Assembly: GCA_021324935.1 (NCBI GenBank)
Contig: JAJPIE010000064.1
Coordinates: forward strand, 1 to 64,000
DNA length: 64,000 bases
DNA from: Acidobacteriota bacterium
Lineage (GTDB): Bacteria; Acidobacteriota; Terriglobia; Acidiferrales; UBA7541
Direction: 5' to 3'
The position numbers were made by a program, and so were the translations under genes. The notes under the pieces were generated by a model. That model searched no databases, was not told the origin of the DNA, and saw only the letters and a program-made list of their open reading frames with translations. Below, piece after piece: positions 19,921 through 29,335 of this stretch (position 1 is the first letter of the stretch; the number at the start of each line of letters is the position of its first letter).

Positions 19921-20715
19921 TTGGCGAATCCGATCATTACCTTGACCACCGATTACGGCACCAACGACCACCTGGTGGGCGTGCTCAAGGGCGTCATTCT
20001 GAAGATCAATCCCGAAGTGCAGATCGTGGACATCACGCACGGCGTGACGCCGTTTGACCTGCTCGACGGAGCGCTGGCCATCGCCAACGCGTACCCTTAT
20101 TTTCCGCCGCGCACGATTCACGTGATCGTGGTGGACCCGGGCGTGGGCACGGAGCGCAGGCCCATTCTCGTGAGCGGGCAAAACCAGTATTTCATCGCGC
20201 CGGACAACGGAGTGCTCTCCGCGGTCTACGAGAAGGAACAGAATTTCATCGTCCGGCACCTGACCGCGGAGCATTACTTCCTGCATCCGGTGAGCAAGAC
20301 GTTTCATGGGCGCGACGTGTTCGCCGCCGTGGCCGGCTGGCTTTCCAAAAACTGGCAGCCCGGCAGCATGGGCGAAGAGATTACCGACTTCAAGCGGTTC
20401 GGGCTGCCGCGGCCCAAGGAAGCCGACGGCATGCTGAAGGGCGTGGTGCTGAAGGTGGATTCCTTCGGCAACCTGATCACGAATTTCCGCGCCGAGGATT
20501 TGCCCGCGGGCATCCTGGAAAAAGGCGAGATCAAATTGCAGGTGGGCAACCACGCCATCGGAAAATTGCTGCCGACGTTTGCCGGGGGAAACGCGGGCGA
20601 AGCGTTTGCGTTCGTGGGGTCGAGCGGACTGCTGGAGATTGGCGTGAACAAGGGCAGCGCCGCAAAGACTCTGGGCCTGGGCCGCGGCACCCCGGTGCTG
20701 CTGAACAAGGGGTAG
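19921..20715 (+). CDS. SAM hydroxide adenosyltransferase family protein (DUF62; TTG start)
   Basis: ITLTTDYGTNDHLVGVLKGVILKINPEVQIVDITHGV; VVDPGVGTERRPILV; DNGVLS; DSFGNLITNF. Confidence 0.92.
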   Translation: MANPIITLTTDYGTNDHLVGVLKGVILKINPEVQIVDITHGVTPFDLLDGALAIANAYPYFPPRTIHVIVVDPGVGTERRPILVSGQNQYFIAPDNGVLSAVYEKEQNFIVRHLTAEHYFLHPVSKTFHGRDVFAAVAGWLSKNWQPGSMGEEITDFKRFGLPRPKEADGMLKGVVLKVDSFGNLITNFRAEDLPAGILEKGEIKLQVGNHAIGKLLPTFAGGNAGEAFAFVGSSGLLEIGVNKGSAAKTLGLGRGTPVLLNKG

Positions 20716-20753
20716 CCCCGGGAACACCGATCTCCCGATCGGCGAGGGAAGTT

Positions 20754-20809
20754 GGTAGCGCCGCCATCTTGGCGGCAAGCACGCTTGCCTGCTGGAAGCA
20801 GGCGCTACC
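20754..20809. repeat. Composite REP-like palindrome between convergent genes
   Basis: ggtagcgccgccatcttggcggcaagcacgcttgcctgctggaagcaggcgctacc: outer arms ggtagcgcc/ggcgctacc enclosing inner hairpins. Confidence 0.6.
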
Positions 20810-22131
20810 TAGGCTGGCGCCGGAACTGGTTGCTTTCGCCTGTGCCAATAACCCAATGCGCCGAAGAGAAGGACGGCGGGCAGGCCGGTGAGGCCGCAAA
20901 CGATAAAGAAAATGCCGTAGGCGTGAATGAGGCCGTGGGTGTGGCTCAGGCTTTCGACCGCGGCACCAGAAAATCCCTTCAAGATCTTTCCCAGCCAGGC
21001 ATACGTGGAACTCAAGAGCGCATACTGCGTGGCGGTATAGCCCAGATTGGTGAGACTCGACATGTACGCAACCAGCGCCACGCCGGCAAAGCTGATGCTG
21101 AAGTTGTCTCCCACCATGACCAGGGCGAAGAGAGGAATGCTCAAGCCCGCGAAGGCGAGCGCGGCATACGCGGCAATCGCGGCCGCCTGCACGATGCCCC
21201 CGATGATGAGCGCGCGCATATAGCCGAGCTTCAGCGAGCAGAATCCGCCCGCGGCGATGCCCGCGAAGGTAGCGATGAGCCCGATGGATCCACGCACCGC
21301 TCCGACGGTTTGCTTGGAAAGGCCAAGGTCATGGTAGTAAGGATTCGCCATCGGGCCCATGATGAAGTCCGGCAAGCGGTAAAGGCTGATGGCGGCCAGC
21401 ATCACCAGCGCGAGCCAGCCATGCGCGCGGAAGAACGCGAGGAACGGTCCCACAACGGCGTCGAGGAAACCGCGTGTCGTCCAGAGCGGCGACTCTTTTT
21501 TATCCATCACCACATCCGCGCTCTTCGGTTCCATCGCAAACAAGGTCGCGATGATTCCAACGGCCATTGCCGCGCCGTAGATGCCGTAGGACATGCGCCA
21601 GCCCACGGCCGCCGCTATGAGGAGAATGAGAGAATCCGTAGTCAGCAGCGCCAGGCGATAGCTGAACTGATAGGCGGAGGCGAGGAGGCCTTGTTCTTCC
21701 CCGTCGTCGGCCGATTCAATCCGCCAGGCGTCGACCACGATGTCTTGCGTTGAGGAGGCAAAGGCGACGACGAGCGCAAACGCGCCCAGCCGGCCGAGCC
21801 CGGCTTTCGTGCCGGCGCCGCCCATAGCAGCCAGCGCGAGCCCGACGACGATCTGCGAGAATAGCATCCATCCCCGCCGGTGTCCAAGGCGCTTGAACAA
21901 CGGCAGGTCCATGCGGTCGATCAAGGGTGCCCACAGGAACTTCAGCGAATACGCAATGCCCACCCAGGAGAGAAATCCGATGGCCGTCAGGGAGGTGTGC
22001 TCGTCGCGGAGCCAGTAGCCGAACGTGTTGCCAACCAGAAAAAAGGGCAGGCCGGAAGAAAAGCCGAGCAGCAACATAGTCAGCGTTTTGGGCCGCAGAT
22101 AGTCGGCAATGCGGTGCTTGCGCGGGGTCAC
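20809..22131 (-). CDS. MFS transporter, AmpG-like
   Basis: 12-TM-like; FSSGLPFFLVGNTFGYWLRDEHTSLTAIGFLSWVGIAYSLKFLWAPLIDRMDLP; LGHRRGWMLFSQ; ASSTQDIVVDAWRIE. Confidence 0.9.
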   Translation of the reverse strand: MTPRKHRIADYLRPKTLTMLLLGFSSGLPFFLVGNTFGYWLRDEHTSLTAIGFLSWVGIAYSLKFLWAPLIDRMDLPLFKRLGHRRGWMLFSQIVVGLALAAMGGAGTKAGLGRLGAFALVVAFASSTQDIVVDAWRIESADDGEEQGLLASAYQFSYRLALLTTDSLILLIAAAVGWRMSYGIYGAAMAVGIIATLFAMEPKSADVVMDKKESPLWTTRGFLDAVVGPFLAFFRAHGWLALVMLAAISLYRLPDFIMGPMANPYYHDLGLSKQTVGAVRGSIGLIATFAGIAAGGFCSLKLGYMRALIIGGIVQAAAIAAYAALAFAGLSIPLFALVMVGDNFSISFAGVALVAYMSSLTNLGYTATQYALLSSTYAWLGKILKGFSGAAVESLSHTHGLIHAYGIFFIVCGLTGLPAVLLFGALGYWHRRKQPVPAPA

Positions 22132-22294
22132 GCGTTCATTGTCCTAGGGGAGCCTTCCGGAACTCAACGCTCGCACGTTGGAATCTTGTCCATCCTGACA
22201 CTCTTCCGGGTGCCGGCAACCATTCCAGTCGCCGCGCAAGGCGCTACGAGCGTAAAGCCCATGGGAAGAAGCCGGGGGCAATCCGATGGGAAAC

Positions 22295-23704
22295 TCAGCG
22301 CTCTTTTTCCGGAAGATTCGCTTTGACGGCAACCACGGGCGCCCCCGCCGCGGCCGCTCCACTCTTTTTTCCTTCGGCATCGGGGAGCCGCTGGATCTTC
22401 ACGCGCGCCACGCGCCGGCCATCCATTTCGACGACGGAGAAACGGTAGCTGCCAAACTCGAAGCTCTCGCCGCCGCGCGGGATGAAACCGAGCTGCGCCA
22501 TGACGAAGCCGCCCACGGTGGCGTAGGCGGGATCTTCGGGAAGGGTGATGTTGTATTGCGTGTCCAGGTCGCGCACGTTAAGGCTGGCGTCGAAAATCAC
22601 CGCGCCGTCGGCCAGCGTCAGCGGTTTTTCCACCACGTCGAACTCGTCATGAATCTCGCCGACGAGCTGTTCGAGCAAATCTTCCTTGGTCACCAGGCCG
22701 AGGATGCTGCCGAATTCATCCACGACCATGGCCATGCCCACGTGGCGCACGCGGAGTTCCATCAGCAGTTCGCTGGCCGGTTTTGTTTCCGGGACGATTA
22801 CGACTTCGCGCAGCACGCGGCGCAAATCGAACGCAGGGCCGGGCGGAAGCTTTTCCTCCAGGCGCCGCTCGCGATCCAGCAGCACCCACATCATGTCCTT
22901 GATATGCACGAAGCCCAGGACGTGATCGACGGTGCCGCGATACACGGGAATACGCGAGCGCTGCGTGGTGGCGAAGAGCTTCATCACTTCCTCGAGCGAG
23001 GCTTCGACGGGCAGCGTGTGCATGTCCGGGCGGGAAACCATGATTTCGCGCACCTGCAACTGGCTGAGCTCGATGGCGCTGAGGATGAACTGCTCTTCCC
23101 CGGGAGCGAGCAAACCTCGTTCGCGCGCCTGCTGGATCTGGATCTGTAATTCCTCGGTGGAGTGAGCCACGCCGTGCGTCGCGGGATGCACCACGCCCAG
23201 GGCACTCACAATGGCACCCGAGACGCCGTCGAGAAGATCGATGGCCCAGCGAAAAGAGTTGAGGAACCACGCGAACGGGCGGGCGATTAACAACGCGATG
23301 CGCTCCGCCCGGGCCAGGCTGACGCTTTTGGGAACCAGTTCGCCGAAGACGACGTGAATGGCGCTTAGGAAGGCAAACGCGATGGCAACCGCGACGGCGT
23401 GGGCCAGAATCAGGGAACGAACGCTGCCGGAGGCGGGGAGAATGTCGCGGACGAAATTCGCCAGCATGGATTCGCCAAGAGCGCCGATGGCCAGGCTGCA
23501 CAGGGTGATGCCAAGTTGCACGCCGGAGACGACACGATGCAGGTCACCCAGAAGATGCTCGACGATGCGGGCCTGGGGGTTCCCCTTGGCCACCAATTGC
23601 CGCACCCGCGACATGCGCACGGCCACCAGCGAAAACTCCACGGCGGCGAAGAAGCCGTTCAGGGCGACCAGCACGAACACGCCAATGAAGCGGATCAGCA
23701 GCAT
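22295..23704 (-). CDS. CNNM-domain/CBS-domain hemolysin family transporter (CorC/HlyC-like)
   Basis: LNGFFAAVEFSLVAVRMSRVRQLV; MVSRPDMHTLPVEASLEEVMKLFATTQRSRIPVYRGTVDHVLGFVHIKDM; VVDEFGSILGLVTKEDLLEQLVGEIHDE. Confidence 0.92.
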   Translation of the reverse strand: MLLIRFIGVFVLVALNGFFAAVEFSLVAVRMSRVRQLVAKGNPQARIVEHLLGDLHRVVSGVQLGITLCSLAIGALGESMLANFVRDILPASGSVRSLILAHAVAVAIAFAFLSAIHVVFGELVPKSVSLARAERIALLIARPFAWFLNSFRWAIDLLDGVSGAIVSALGVVHPATHGVAHSTEELQIQIQQARERGLLAPGEEQFILSAIELSQLQVREIMVSRPDMHTLPVEASLEEVMKLFATTQRSRIPVYRGTVDHVLGFVHIKDMMWVLLDRERRLEEKLPPGPAFDLRRVLREVVIVPETKPASELLMELRVRHVGMAMVVDEFGSILGLVTKEDLLEQLVGEIHDEFDVVEKPLTLADGAVIFDASLNVRDLDTQYNITLPEDPAYATVGGFVMAQLGFIPRGGESFEFGSYRFSVVEMDGRRVARVKIQRLPDAEGKKSGAAAAGAPVVAVKANLPEKER

Positions 23705-23787
23705 GCGGGCAGAATGCCCTCCAATCGGCATTGTAGCAGCAGATTCACTGCGCCTGCGCCGAGCGGGAAGCAATGTGGCCGGTTGCA

Positions 23788-23863
23788 GGGACGGCCTTCT
23801 GAGGCCGTCCGCCCTTTTGGGGCCCAAAGAATTCCTAGAGCCGCCCGCCTGAGAAGGCGGGCC
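23788..23863. repeat. Pair of inverted REP-like hairpins in a divergent intergenic region
   Basis: ggacggcct-tctg-aggccgtcc (23789-23810) and gcccgcct-gaga-aggcgggc (23843-23862), opposite orientation. Confidence 0.6.
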
Positions 23864-23987
23864 CGATAGGTGCCTGGTTGCGCGGGGTGGCTTGGTCCAC
23901 TACACTGAAACTTCTGCGTCGGAAGAAGGCGGCGTAAAGCCCCCTATATGGGCGGGATGGGGCCGACCCAGACTTAGAGCTCACGAG

Positions 23988-26447
23988 GTGAAACTCGCTT
24001 TGCGCACTCTCCTGCGTGTCCTCCTAACCCTGTTTGCAATCCTCATCATCCTGTTTGGCCTCACCGTATGGTGGCTGGTGTATCGGCCGCTGCCACAACT
24101 TGACGGGAAGGCCAAGCTGCCGGGACTGCAAGGCGAGGTGACAGTCGAGCGCGACAACTGGGGCGTGCCGCACATTCGCGCATCCTCGCTGGAAGACGCG
24201 GTAGAGGCACAAGGCTACGTTGTGGCGCAGGACCGCCTGTTCCAAATGGATATTCTGCGGCGGGCTTCACGCGGACAGCTTTCTGAGATTCTCGGCAAGG
24301 CCACGCTGAAGATCGACAAAGACTTCCGCAATCTGAATTTCGGCCGTGCCGCGGAGCGCGACCTGCAACAAATGAACCCGGAAGCGCGCAGGCTGCTGGA
24401 AGCCTACGCGCGCGGTGTGAATCGCTTCATCGAACAGCACCAAGAGGCCCTGCCCATGGAATTCAAGCTGCTGAAATACAAGCCGCAGCCGTGGCAGGCG
24501 AGCGACACGATTGTCCTGACGGGTTACATGTACCGCACCTTGACCGACACCCGGGAGCGTGAAATTCAGCGCGCCATCGTTACAGAAAAGGCCGGCCCGG
24601 AGCTCGCGAAGGATCTCTACAACGAAGAGTCCTCGATGGATCATTTCGTCGTGGGCGATCCAAACGTGAAGGAAAAATCGAACGCGGATACCGACGATGG
24701 AGACGACGAAGACCAGATGGATCCCGAGGACGTGCTGAAAGCGGTCCTGGAGAAGCCGGACTTGCCGCAAGCACTCGCCGCGCCGGATTTGACCACTTAT
24801 TTCGCGGCACAGATAAAGAAGTGGCTGAGCGCCAGCGAGCACGACATTCGCGGCACGCTTGGCAGCAACGATTGGGTGGTCAGCGGCGCGCACACGGCCA
24901 CGGGAAAACCGCTGCTGGCCAACGACACGCACCTGGAGCTGACGATTCCGGGCATCTGGTATGAGCTGCACATCACGGCTCCCGGCTGGAACGTGAAAGG
25001 CATCACGTTTCCCGGGGCGCCACTGGTAGTGATCGGACACAACGATCGCATCGCCTGGGGCTTCACGAATAATGGCGCGGACGTGCTGGACCTCTACATC
25101 GAGACGTTCAATCCCGCAAATCCCGACGAATATCGCGTCAACGGCAATTGGCAGAAGGCGGACGTTTACAACGAAGTGATTCGTGTAAAAGGAGCGCCCG
25201 CCGAACACCTGCGCCTGGTGGTCACGCGACACGGCCCGGTGCTGTGGAACGCGGCGGATAAATCGTATGCGGTGAAATGGACCGCGCTGGAGCCCGGGGG
25301 ACTGGCTAACAGTTATTCGTGGCTGGGGCGCGCGCACAACTGGAAACAGTTTCGCGAACTGATGAAAGCGGTGTGGGGGCCGGCACAGAATGCGGTCTAC
25401 GCGGATGTAGACGGAAACATTGGATACATCATGGCGGCGCGCGTGCCCATTCGCAAGAAAGGCCACGGCGAAGTGCCCGTGCCGGGAGATACGGACGACT
25501 ACGAATGGACCGGCTTTATTCCGTTCGACCAGCTGCCGCAAAGCTTCAATCCGGAGAGCGGATTTATCGTGACGGCAAACGCGCGCGTCGCCGGACCCGA
25601 TTACAAGCCGTATCTGACCGATCGATGGGAAGAGCCGTACCGCACGGCGCGCATTTACGATTTGCTGCACGACAAACACGATCTGCGCCCTGAAGACATG
25701 CTGAAGGTAGAGGCAGACACCTACAGCTTTCCGCACGTTTTCCTCGCCGAACAACTGGTGGCGGCGGCCAAGGTGGCGCCGCCGAAGGACGCGCGCGCGC
25801 AAATACTGGTTCAGCAGGCGAAGGACTGGAACGGGATCGCGGACAGCAGCTCTTCGGTGGTTACGTTTCTGGACGCCACGATGTATTCCGCGCTGGACCT
25901 GATTCTGGAGTCGCATCTAGGCAAAAACACGAAACTCTATTCCTGGCGGAAAATTAACTTTCTGCAGCGCATTTTGACGGAACGCCCCGCGCGATGGCTT
26001 CCCGCGGAATACAAGAATTACGACGAACTCCTGGCCGCGGCGGCGGATCGCGCCGTGAAACGACTGGAAGAAGCAAGCGAAAGCAAAAACCCGGACGATT
26101 GGGCCTGGAAAAATTTCAATTCCCTGGACATGCTTCATCCGATTGGCCGCGAGGGGATTTTGAAAAAGCTGCTGAGCAAATCGGGCGAGCCGCAATCGGG
26201 AACGCTTTTTAGCCCGCGCGCCGCTTCGCCGCATCACGGGCCCTCGGAGCGTTTTGTGGCCAACCTGGCCGATTGGGATCAGTCCATTTTGCTTTTGCCG
26301 GCGGGCGAATCCGGGCAACCGGGCAGCGAGCACTACGCGGACCAGTTTTCCTACTGGCTGAACGGCAAGGCCATCTACGCGCCATTCAGCGATGCCGCCG
26401 AAGCCAAAGTGACCAAGCACACGCTGACACTGCAGCCCGCGAATTAA
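23988..26447 (+). CDS. Penicillin acylase family protein (S45 Ntn hydrolase)
   Basis: VTVERDNWGVPHIRASSLEDAVEAQGYVVAQDRLFQMDILRRASRGQLSEILG; GSNDWVVSGAHTATGKPLLANDTHLELTIPGIWYELH (autoprocessing Ser in GSNDWVVSG); start (GTG) uncertain. Confidence 0.92.
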   Translation: MKLALRTLLRVLLTLFAILIILFGLTVWWLVYRPLPQLDGKAKLPGLQGEVTVERDNWGVPHIRASSLEDAVEAQGYVVAQDRLFQMDILRRASRGQLSEILGKATLKIDKDFRNLNFGRAAERDLQQMNPEARRLLEAYARGVNRFIEQHQEALPMEFKLLKYKPQPWQASDTIVLTGYMYRTLTDTREREIQRAIVTEKAGPELAKDLYNEESSMDHFVVGDPNVKEKSNADTDDGDDEDQMDPEDVLKAVLEKPDLPQALAAPDLTTYFAAQIKKWLSASEHDIRGTLGSNDWVVSGAHTATGKPLLANDTHLELTIPGIWYELHITAPGWNVKGITFPGAPLVVIGHNDRIAWGFTNNGADVLDLYIETFNPANPDEYRVNGNWQKADVYNEVIRVKGAPAEHLRLVVTRHGPVLWNAADKSYAVKWTALEPGGLANSYSWLGRAHNWKQFRELMKAVWGPAQNAVYADVDGNIGYIMAARVPIRKKGHGEVPVPGDTDDYEWTGFIPFDQLPQSFNPESGFIVTANARVAGPDYKPYLTDRWEEPYRTARIYDLLHDKHDLRPEDMLKVEADTYSFPHVFLAEQLVAAAKVAPPKDARAQILVQQAKDWNGIADSSSSVVTFLDATMYSALDLILESHLGKNTKLYSWRKINFLQRILTERPARWLPAEYKNYDELLAAAADRAVKRLEEASESKNPDDWAWKNFNSLDMLHPIGREGILKKLLSKSGEPQSGTLFSPRAASPHHGPSERFVANLADWDQSILLLPAGESGQPGSEHYADQFSYWLNGKAIYAPFSDAAEAKVTKHTLTLQPAN

Positions 26448-26471
26448 GAAAATTGAGCGCACTTCCCTGCC

Positions 26472-27311
26472 ATGCCGGAACTTCCTGAAGTTGAAGCTGT
26501 CGCCCGGGCGCTGCGCCCGCTGGTGCGCGGGCAGCGCATCCGCTGCCTGCATGTGTTTCACGCCATCGCGTGCAAGCCCCAGTCTCCGGCGGACGTGGCG
26601 CGGCTGGTGGAGGGGCGGCGCGTGGCGGAAGTGTTTCGTCGCGGGAAGTATCTGTTTCTGCGGCTGGATCGCGGGCTGGTGGAGATGCACTTCCGCTTCG
26701 ACGGGCAACTGATCTGGTTTTCCGGCGCGAAGGAGCTGCTGGCGAAAGCCACCGCGGAAGCGGATAGCATCCACGTCGACCTGGCGCTGGAGTTTGGCAC
26801 CGGCGCGATGGGGTTCGCCGATCAAAGGCATTTCGGTCGCTTGCATGCGTGGGAAACAGAAGCGGCGTGCGAGCCGCTACACAGGCTGGGAGTCGATGCG
26901 TTTGACCGCGCGTTCACGGCAGTTCTGCTGCACGAACGCGCTTCGGCGTCCAAGCGGCCGTTGAAGGAATTCCTGCTGGACCAGTCGCGGATCGCGGGAA
27001 TTGGCAACATTTATTCCAGCGAGGCGCTGTGGCACGCGCGGCTGAATCCGTGGCAGCCGGCGAATTCGCTGGGCCGCCGCGAATCGGCGAGGCTCCATAA
27101 AGCGATTGTGTACGTTCTCCGGCGTGCTCTAGAATGTTGTCAGGACCCGCCGCCCGACTTTCGCGATCCAAAGTGGTGGTTCCAGGGACTGGAAGCGATC
27201 CTGCGCGCGTACCAGCGGGAGGGCTTGCCGTGCCGCCGGTGCCGGCGGCCGATCCAGCGCGTGGAGCAGGGCGGGCGTTCGACCTATTTTTGCAGACATT
27301 GCCAGAAATAA
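26472..27311 (+). CDS. mutM: Formamidopyrimidine-DNA glycosylase
   Basis: MPELPEVEAVARALRPLVRG; AGIGNIYSSEALWHARLNP; C-terminal zinc finger CRRCRRPIQRVEQGGRSTYFCRHCQK. Confidence 0.95.
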   Translation: MPELPEVEAVARALRPLVRGQRIRCLHVFHAIACKPQSPADVARLVEGRRVAEVFRRGKYLFLRLDRGLVEMHFRFDGQLIWFSGAKELLAKATAEADSIHVDLALEFGTGAMGFADQRHFGRLHAWETEAACEPLHRLGVDAFDRAFTAVLLHERASASKRPLKEFLLDQSRIAGIGNIYSSEALWHARLNPWQPANSLGRRESARLHKAIVYVLRRALECCQDPPPDFRDPKWWFQGLEAILRAYQREGLPCRRCRRPIQRVEQGGRSTYFCRHCQK

Positions 27312-27364
27312 GTTTGTGGCGCGGCATTTGGGGCGCACTCGAATTGAACATCACAGGGGACGGC

Positions 27365-27637
27365 GTGAATCAACCGGCAGCAAAGAAGCCCGAGGCGCAG
27401 AAGAAGCCCGATTTTGAGAAATCTCTGGCGCGACTGGAGGAAGTGGTGCGCCGGCTGGAAAGCCCGCAGCTTTCGCTGGATGAAGCGATGAAGCTGTTCG
27501 AGGAGGGCGTTGGGTTGTCGCACGAATGCCAGAAACAGCTCGAAGAAGCCGAAGGCCGCGTGGAAATTTTGCTGAAGAAGGCCGATGGAAAAATGGCCGC
27601 CGAGCCGTTCGAAGGCGAAGGCCAAAGCGAATCATGA
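27365..27637 (+). CDS. xseB: Exodeoxyribonuclease VII small subunit (GTG start)
   Basis: FEKSLARLEEVVRRLESPQLSLDEAMKLFEEGVGLSHECQKQLEEAEGRVEILL. Confidence 0.9.
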   Translation: MNQPAAKKPEAQKKPDFEKSLARLEEVVRRLESPQLSLDEAMKLFEEGVGLSHECQKQLEEAEGRVEILLKKADGKMAAEPFEGEGQSES

Positions 27638-27650
27638 GCGCAATCCGCTG

Positions 27651-28559
27651 ATGCAGACTGGACCTTCTCCCACTCCGATGAAACTTCCTTCCTTTTTTGA
27701 AGAAGACCGCCTGGCCGTGGATGCGCAACTGCAAACCCTGCTGCCCGCGGAAAGCGCGCAGCCGCCTTCGATCCACACCGCGATGCGGTATTCCGTATTC
27801 GCCGGCGGAAAACGCATCCGGCCGATGCTGTGTCTGGAGGCCGCACGAATTTTCACGCCGGACGTTGCGCCCGCTCTTTATCCCGGCTGCGCGATCGAGT
27901 TCATCCACACCTATTCGCTGATTCACGACGACCTCCCCGCGCTGGACAACGACGATTTGAGGCGCGGCAAGCCCACGTGCCACAAAAAGTATGGCGAGGC
28001 CACCGCGATCCTGGCCGGCGATGCGCTGCTGACGCTGGCATTCGAAACGATTGCTGCCACGCCAGTCTCGGCAGACCTCCGCGTCGCGATGGTGACGGAA
28101 ATCTCCACCGCTGCGGGCACGGTGAACGGCATGGTCGGCGGACAGGTGGCGGACCTGGAAGCGGAAGGCCGTGCGGTTGGGCCGGAGACGCTCGAATACA
28201 TTCACCGGTCGAAAACCGCCGCGCTGATTCGAGCTTCGATCGCCGCTGGCGCTCTTTGCGCGGGCGCTCCCGCTGACGACGTGGCGCGATTGCGGCGCTT
28301 TGGCGAAACCATCGGCTGGGCGTTTCAGGTGACCGACGATATCCTGGACGTGACGGAATCCTCCGCGGCGCTCGGCAAAACCGCGGGCAAGGACATCGCG
28401 CAGCAGAAGGCGACCTATCCGGCGGTGTTTGGCCTGGAACGCTCGCAACAAATTGCGAAGGAACTCGCCGGCAAGGCGATCGCGGAGCTGGCGCCCTACG
28501 ACGAACGCGCCAGCCGGTTGCGCACCATCGCGGAATTTTTGGTCCTTCGGCGCACCTAA
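27651..28559 (+). CDS. ispA: Polyprenyl (farnesyl/geranyl) diphosphate synthase
   Basis: GGKRIRPMLCLEAARIF; IHTYSLIHDDLPALDNDDLRRGKPTCHKKYGEATAILAGDALLTLAFE; DDILDVT. Confidence 0.92.
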   Translation: MQTGPSPTPMKLPSFFEEDRLAVDAQLQTLLPAESAQPPSIHTAMRYSVFAGGKRIRPMLCLEAARIFTPDVAPALYPGCAIEFIHTYSLIHDDLPALDNDDLRRGKPTCHKKYGEATAILAGDALLTLAFETIAATPVSADLRVAMVTEISTAAGTVNGMVGGQVADLEAEGRAVGPETLEYIHRSKTAALIRASIAAGALCAGAPADDVARLRRFGETIGWAFQVTDDILDVTESSAALGKTAGKDIAQQKATYPAVFGLERSQQIAKELAGKAIAELAPYDERASRLRTIAEFLVLRRT

Positions 28560-28570
28560 CACCCATTTCC

Positions 28571-29332
28571 ATGAACGCAAAAGCGGAGCGCAAGCGCCTG
28601 GACGTGCTGCTGGTCGAACGGGGGATGGCCGAGTCGCGCCACAAGGCGCAGGCGATGATTCTGGCGGGCGAAGTGGAAGTAGACCGGAAACGCGCGGAAA
28701 AGGCGGGTGCGCTGCTGCCGGAAAGCTCGCATATCGAAGTCCACAGCCGGCTGCAGAGATACGCCAGCCGCGGCGGGCTCAAGCTCGAAGGTGCGCTGGA
28801 AGATTTTCAAGTGAACCCGGCGGGAAAAGTCTGCCTTGACCTGGGTGCTTCGACCGGCGGCTTTACGGATTGCTTGCTGCAGCGCGGAGCGGCGCACGTC
28901 TATGCCGTGGACGTCAATACGGACCAGTTGAGCTGGAAACTGCGGGAAGATGCGCGCGTTCTCCGGATTAAAAAGAACGCGCGCGACCTGCGTGCCGCGG
29001 ATCTGCCCGAAGCCGTGGACCTGGTCGTGGCCGATGTTTCGTTCATTTCCGTCAGCAAAGTGCTTCCAGGCGCGGTGGCTTGCGCGAAGGACGGAGCCGA
29101 ACTGCTGATCCTGATCAAGCCGCAATTCGAATTGCAGCGCGAAGATGTCGGCAAAGGAGGTATCGTGCGCTTAAAAATATTGCACGACAAGGCGATCGCG
29201 AGCGTCCGACAAGCGGCCGAAGCGCTGGGACTAACCGCCTCTGGAGCGGCGCCCAGCCATTTGCCCGGGGCGGAGGGCAATCAGGAGTATTTCCTTCACG
29301 CGCGAAAACCGGCTGGGGTAGAATCCCGATAG
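28571..29332 (+). CDS. tlyA: TlyA family RNA (cytidine-2'-O-)-methyltransferase
   Basis: RKRLDVLLVERGMAESRHKAQAMILAGEVEVDRKRAEKAG; YASRGGLKLEGALEDF; CLDLGASTGGFTDCLLQRGAAHVYAVDV. Confidence 0.92.
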   Translation: MNAKAERKRLDVLLVERGMAESRHKAQAMILAGEVEVDRKRAEKAGALLPESSHIEVHSRLQRYASRGGLKLEGALEDFQVNPAGKVCLDLGASTGGFTDCLLQRGAAHVYAVDVNTDQLSWKLREDARVLRIKKNARDLRAADLPEAVDLVVADVSFISVSKVLPGAVACAKDGAELLILIKPQFELQREDVGKGGIVRLKILHDKAIASVRQAAEALGLTASGAAPSHLPGAEGNQEYFLHARKPAGVESR

Positions 29333-29335
29333 TCC

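Noticed and set aside
24267-25916. 549-aa minus-strand ORF antisense to the penicillin acylase
   Set aside because: Arg/His/Val-rich mirror-frame ORF without recognisable domains; the sense gene has clear S45 motifs.
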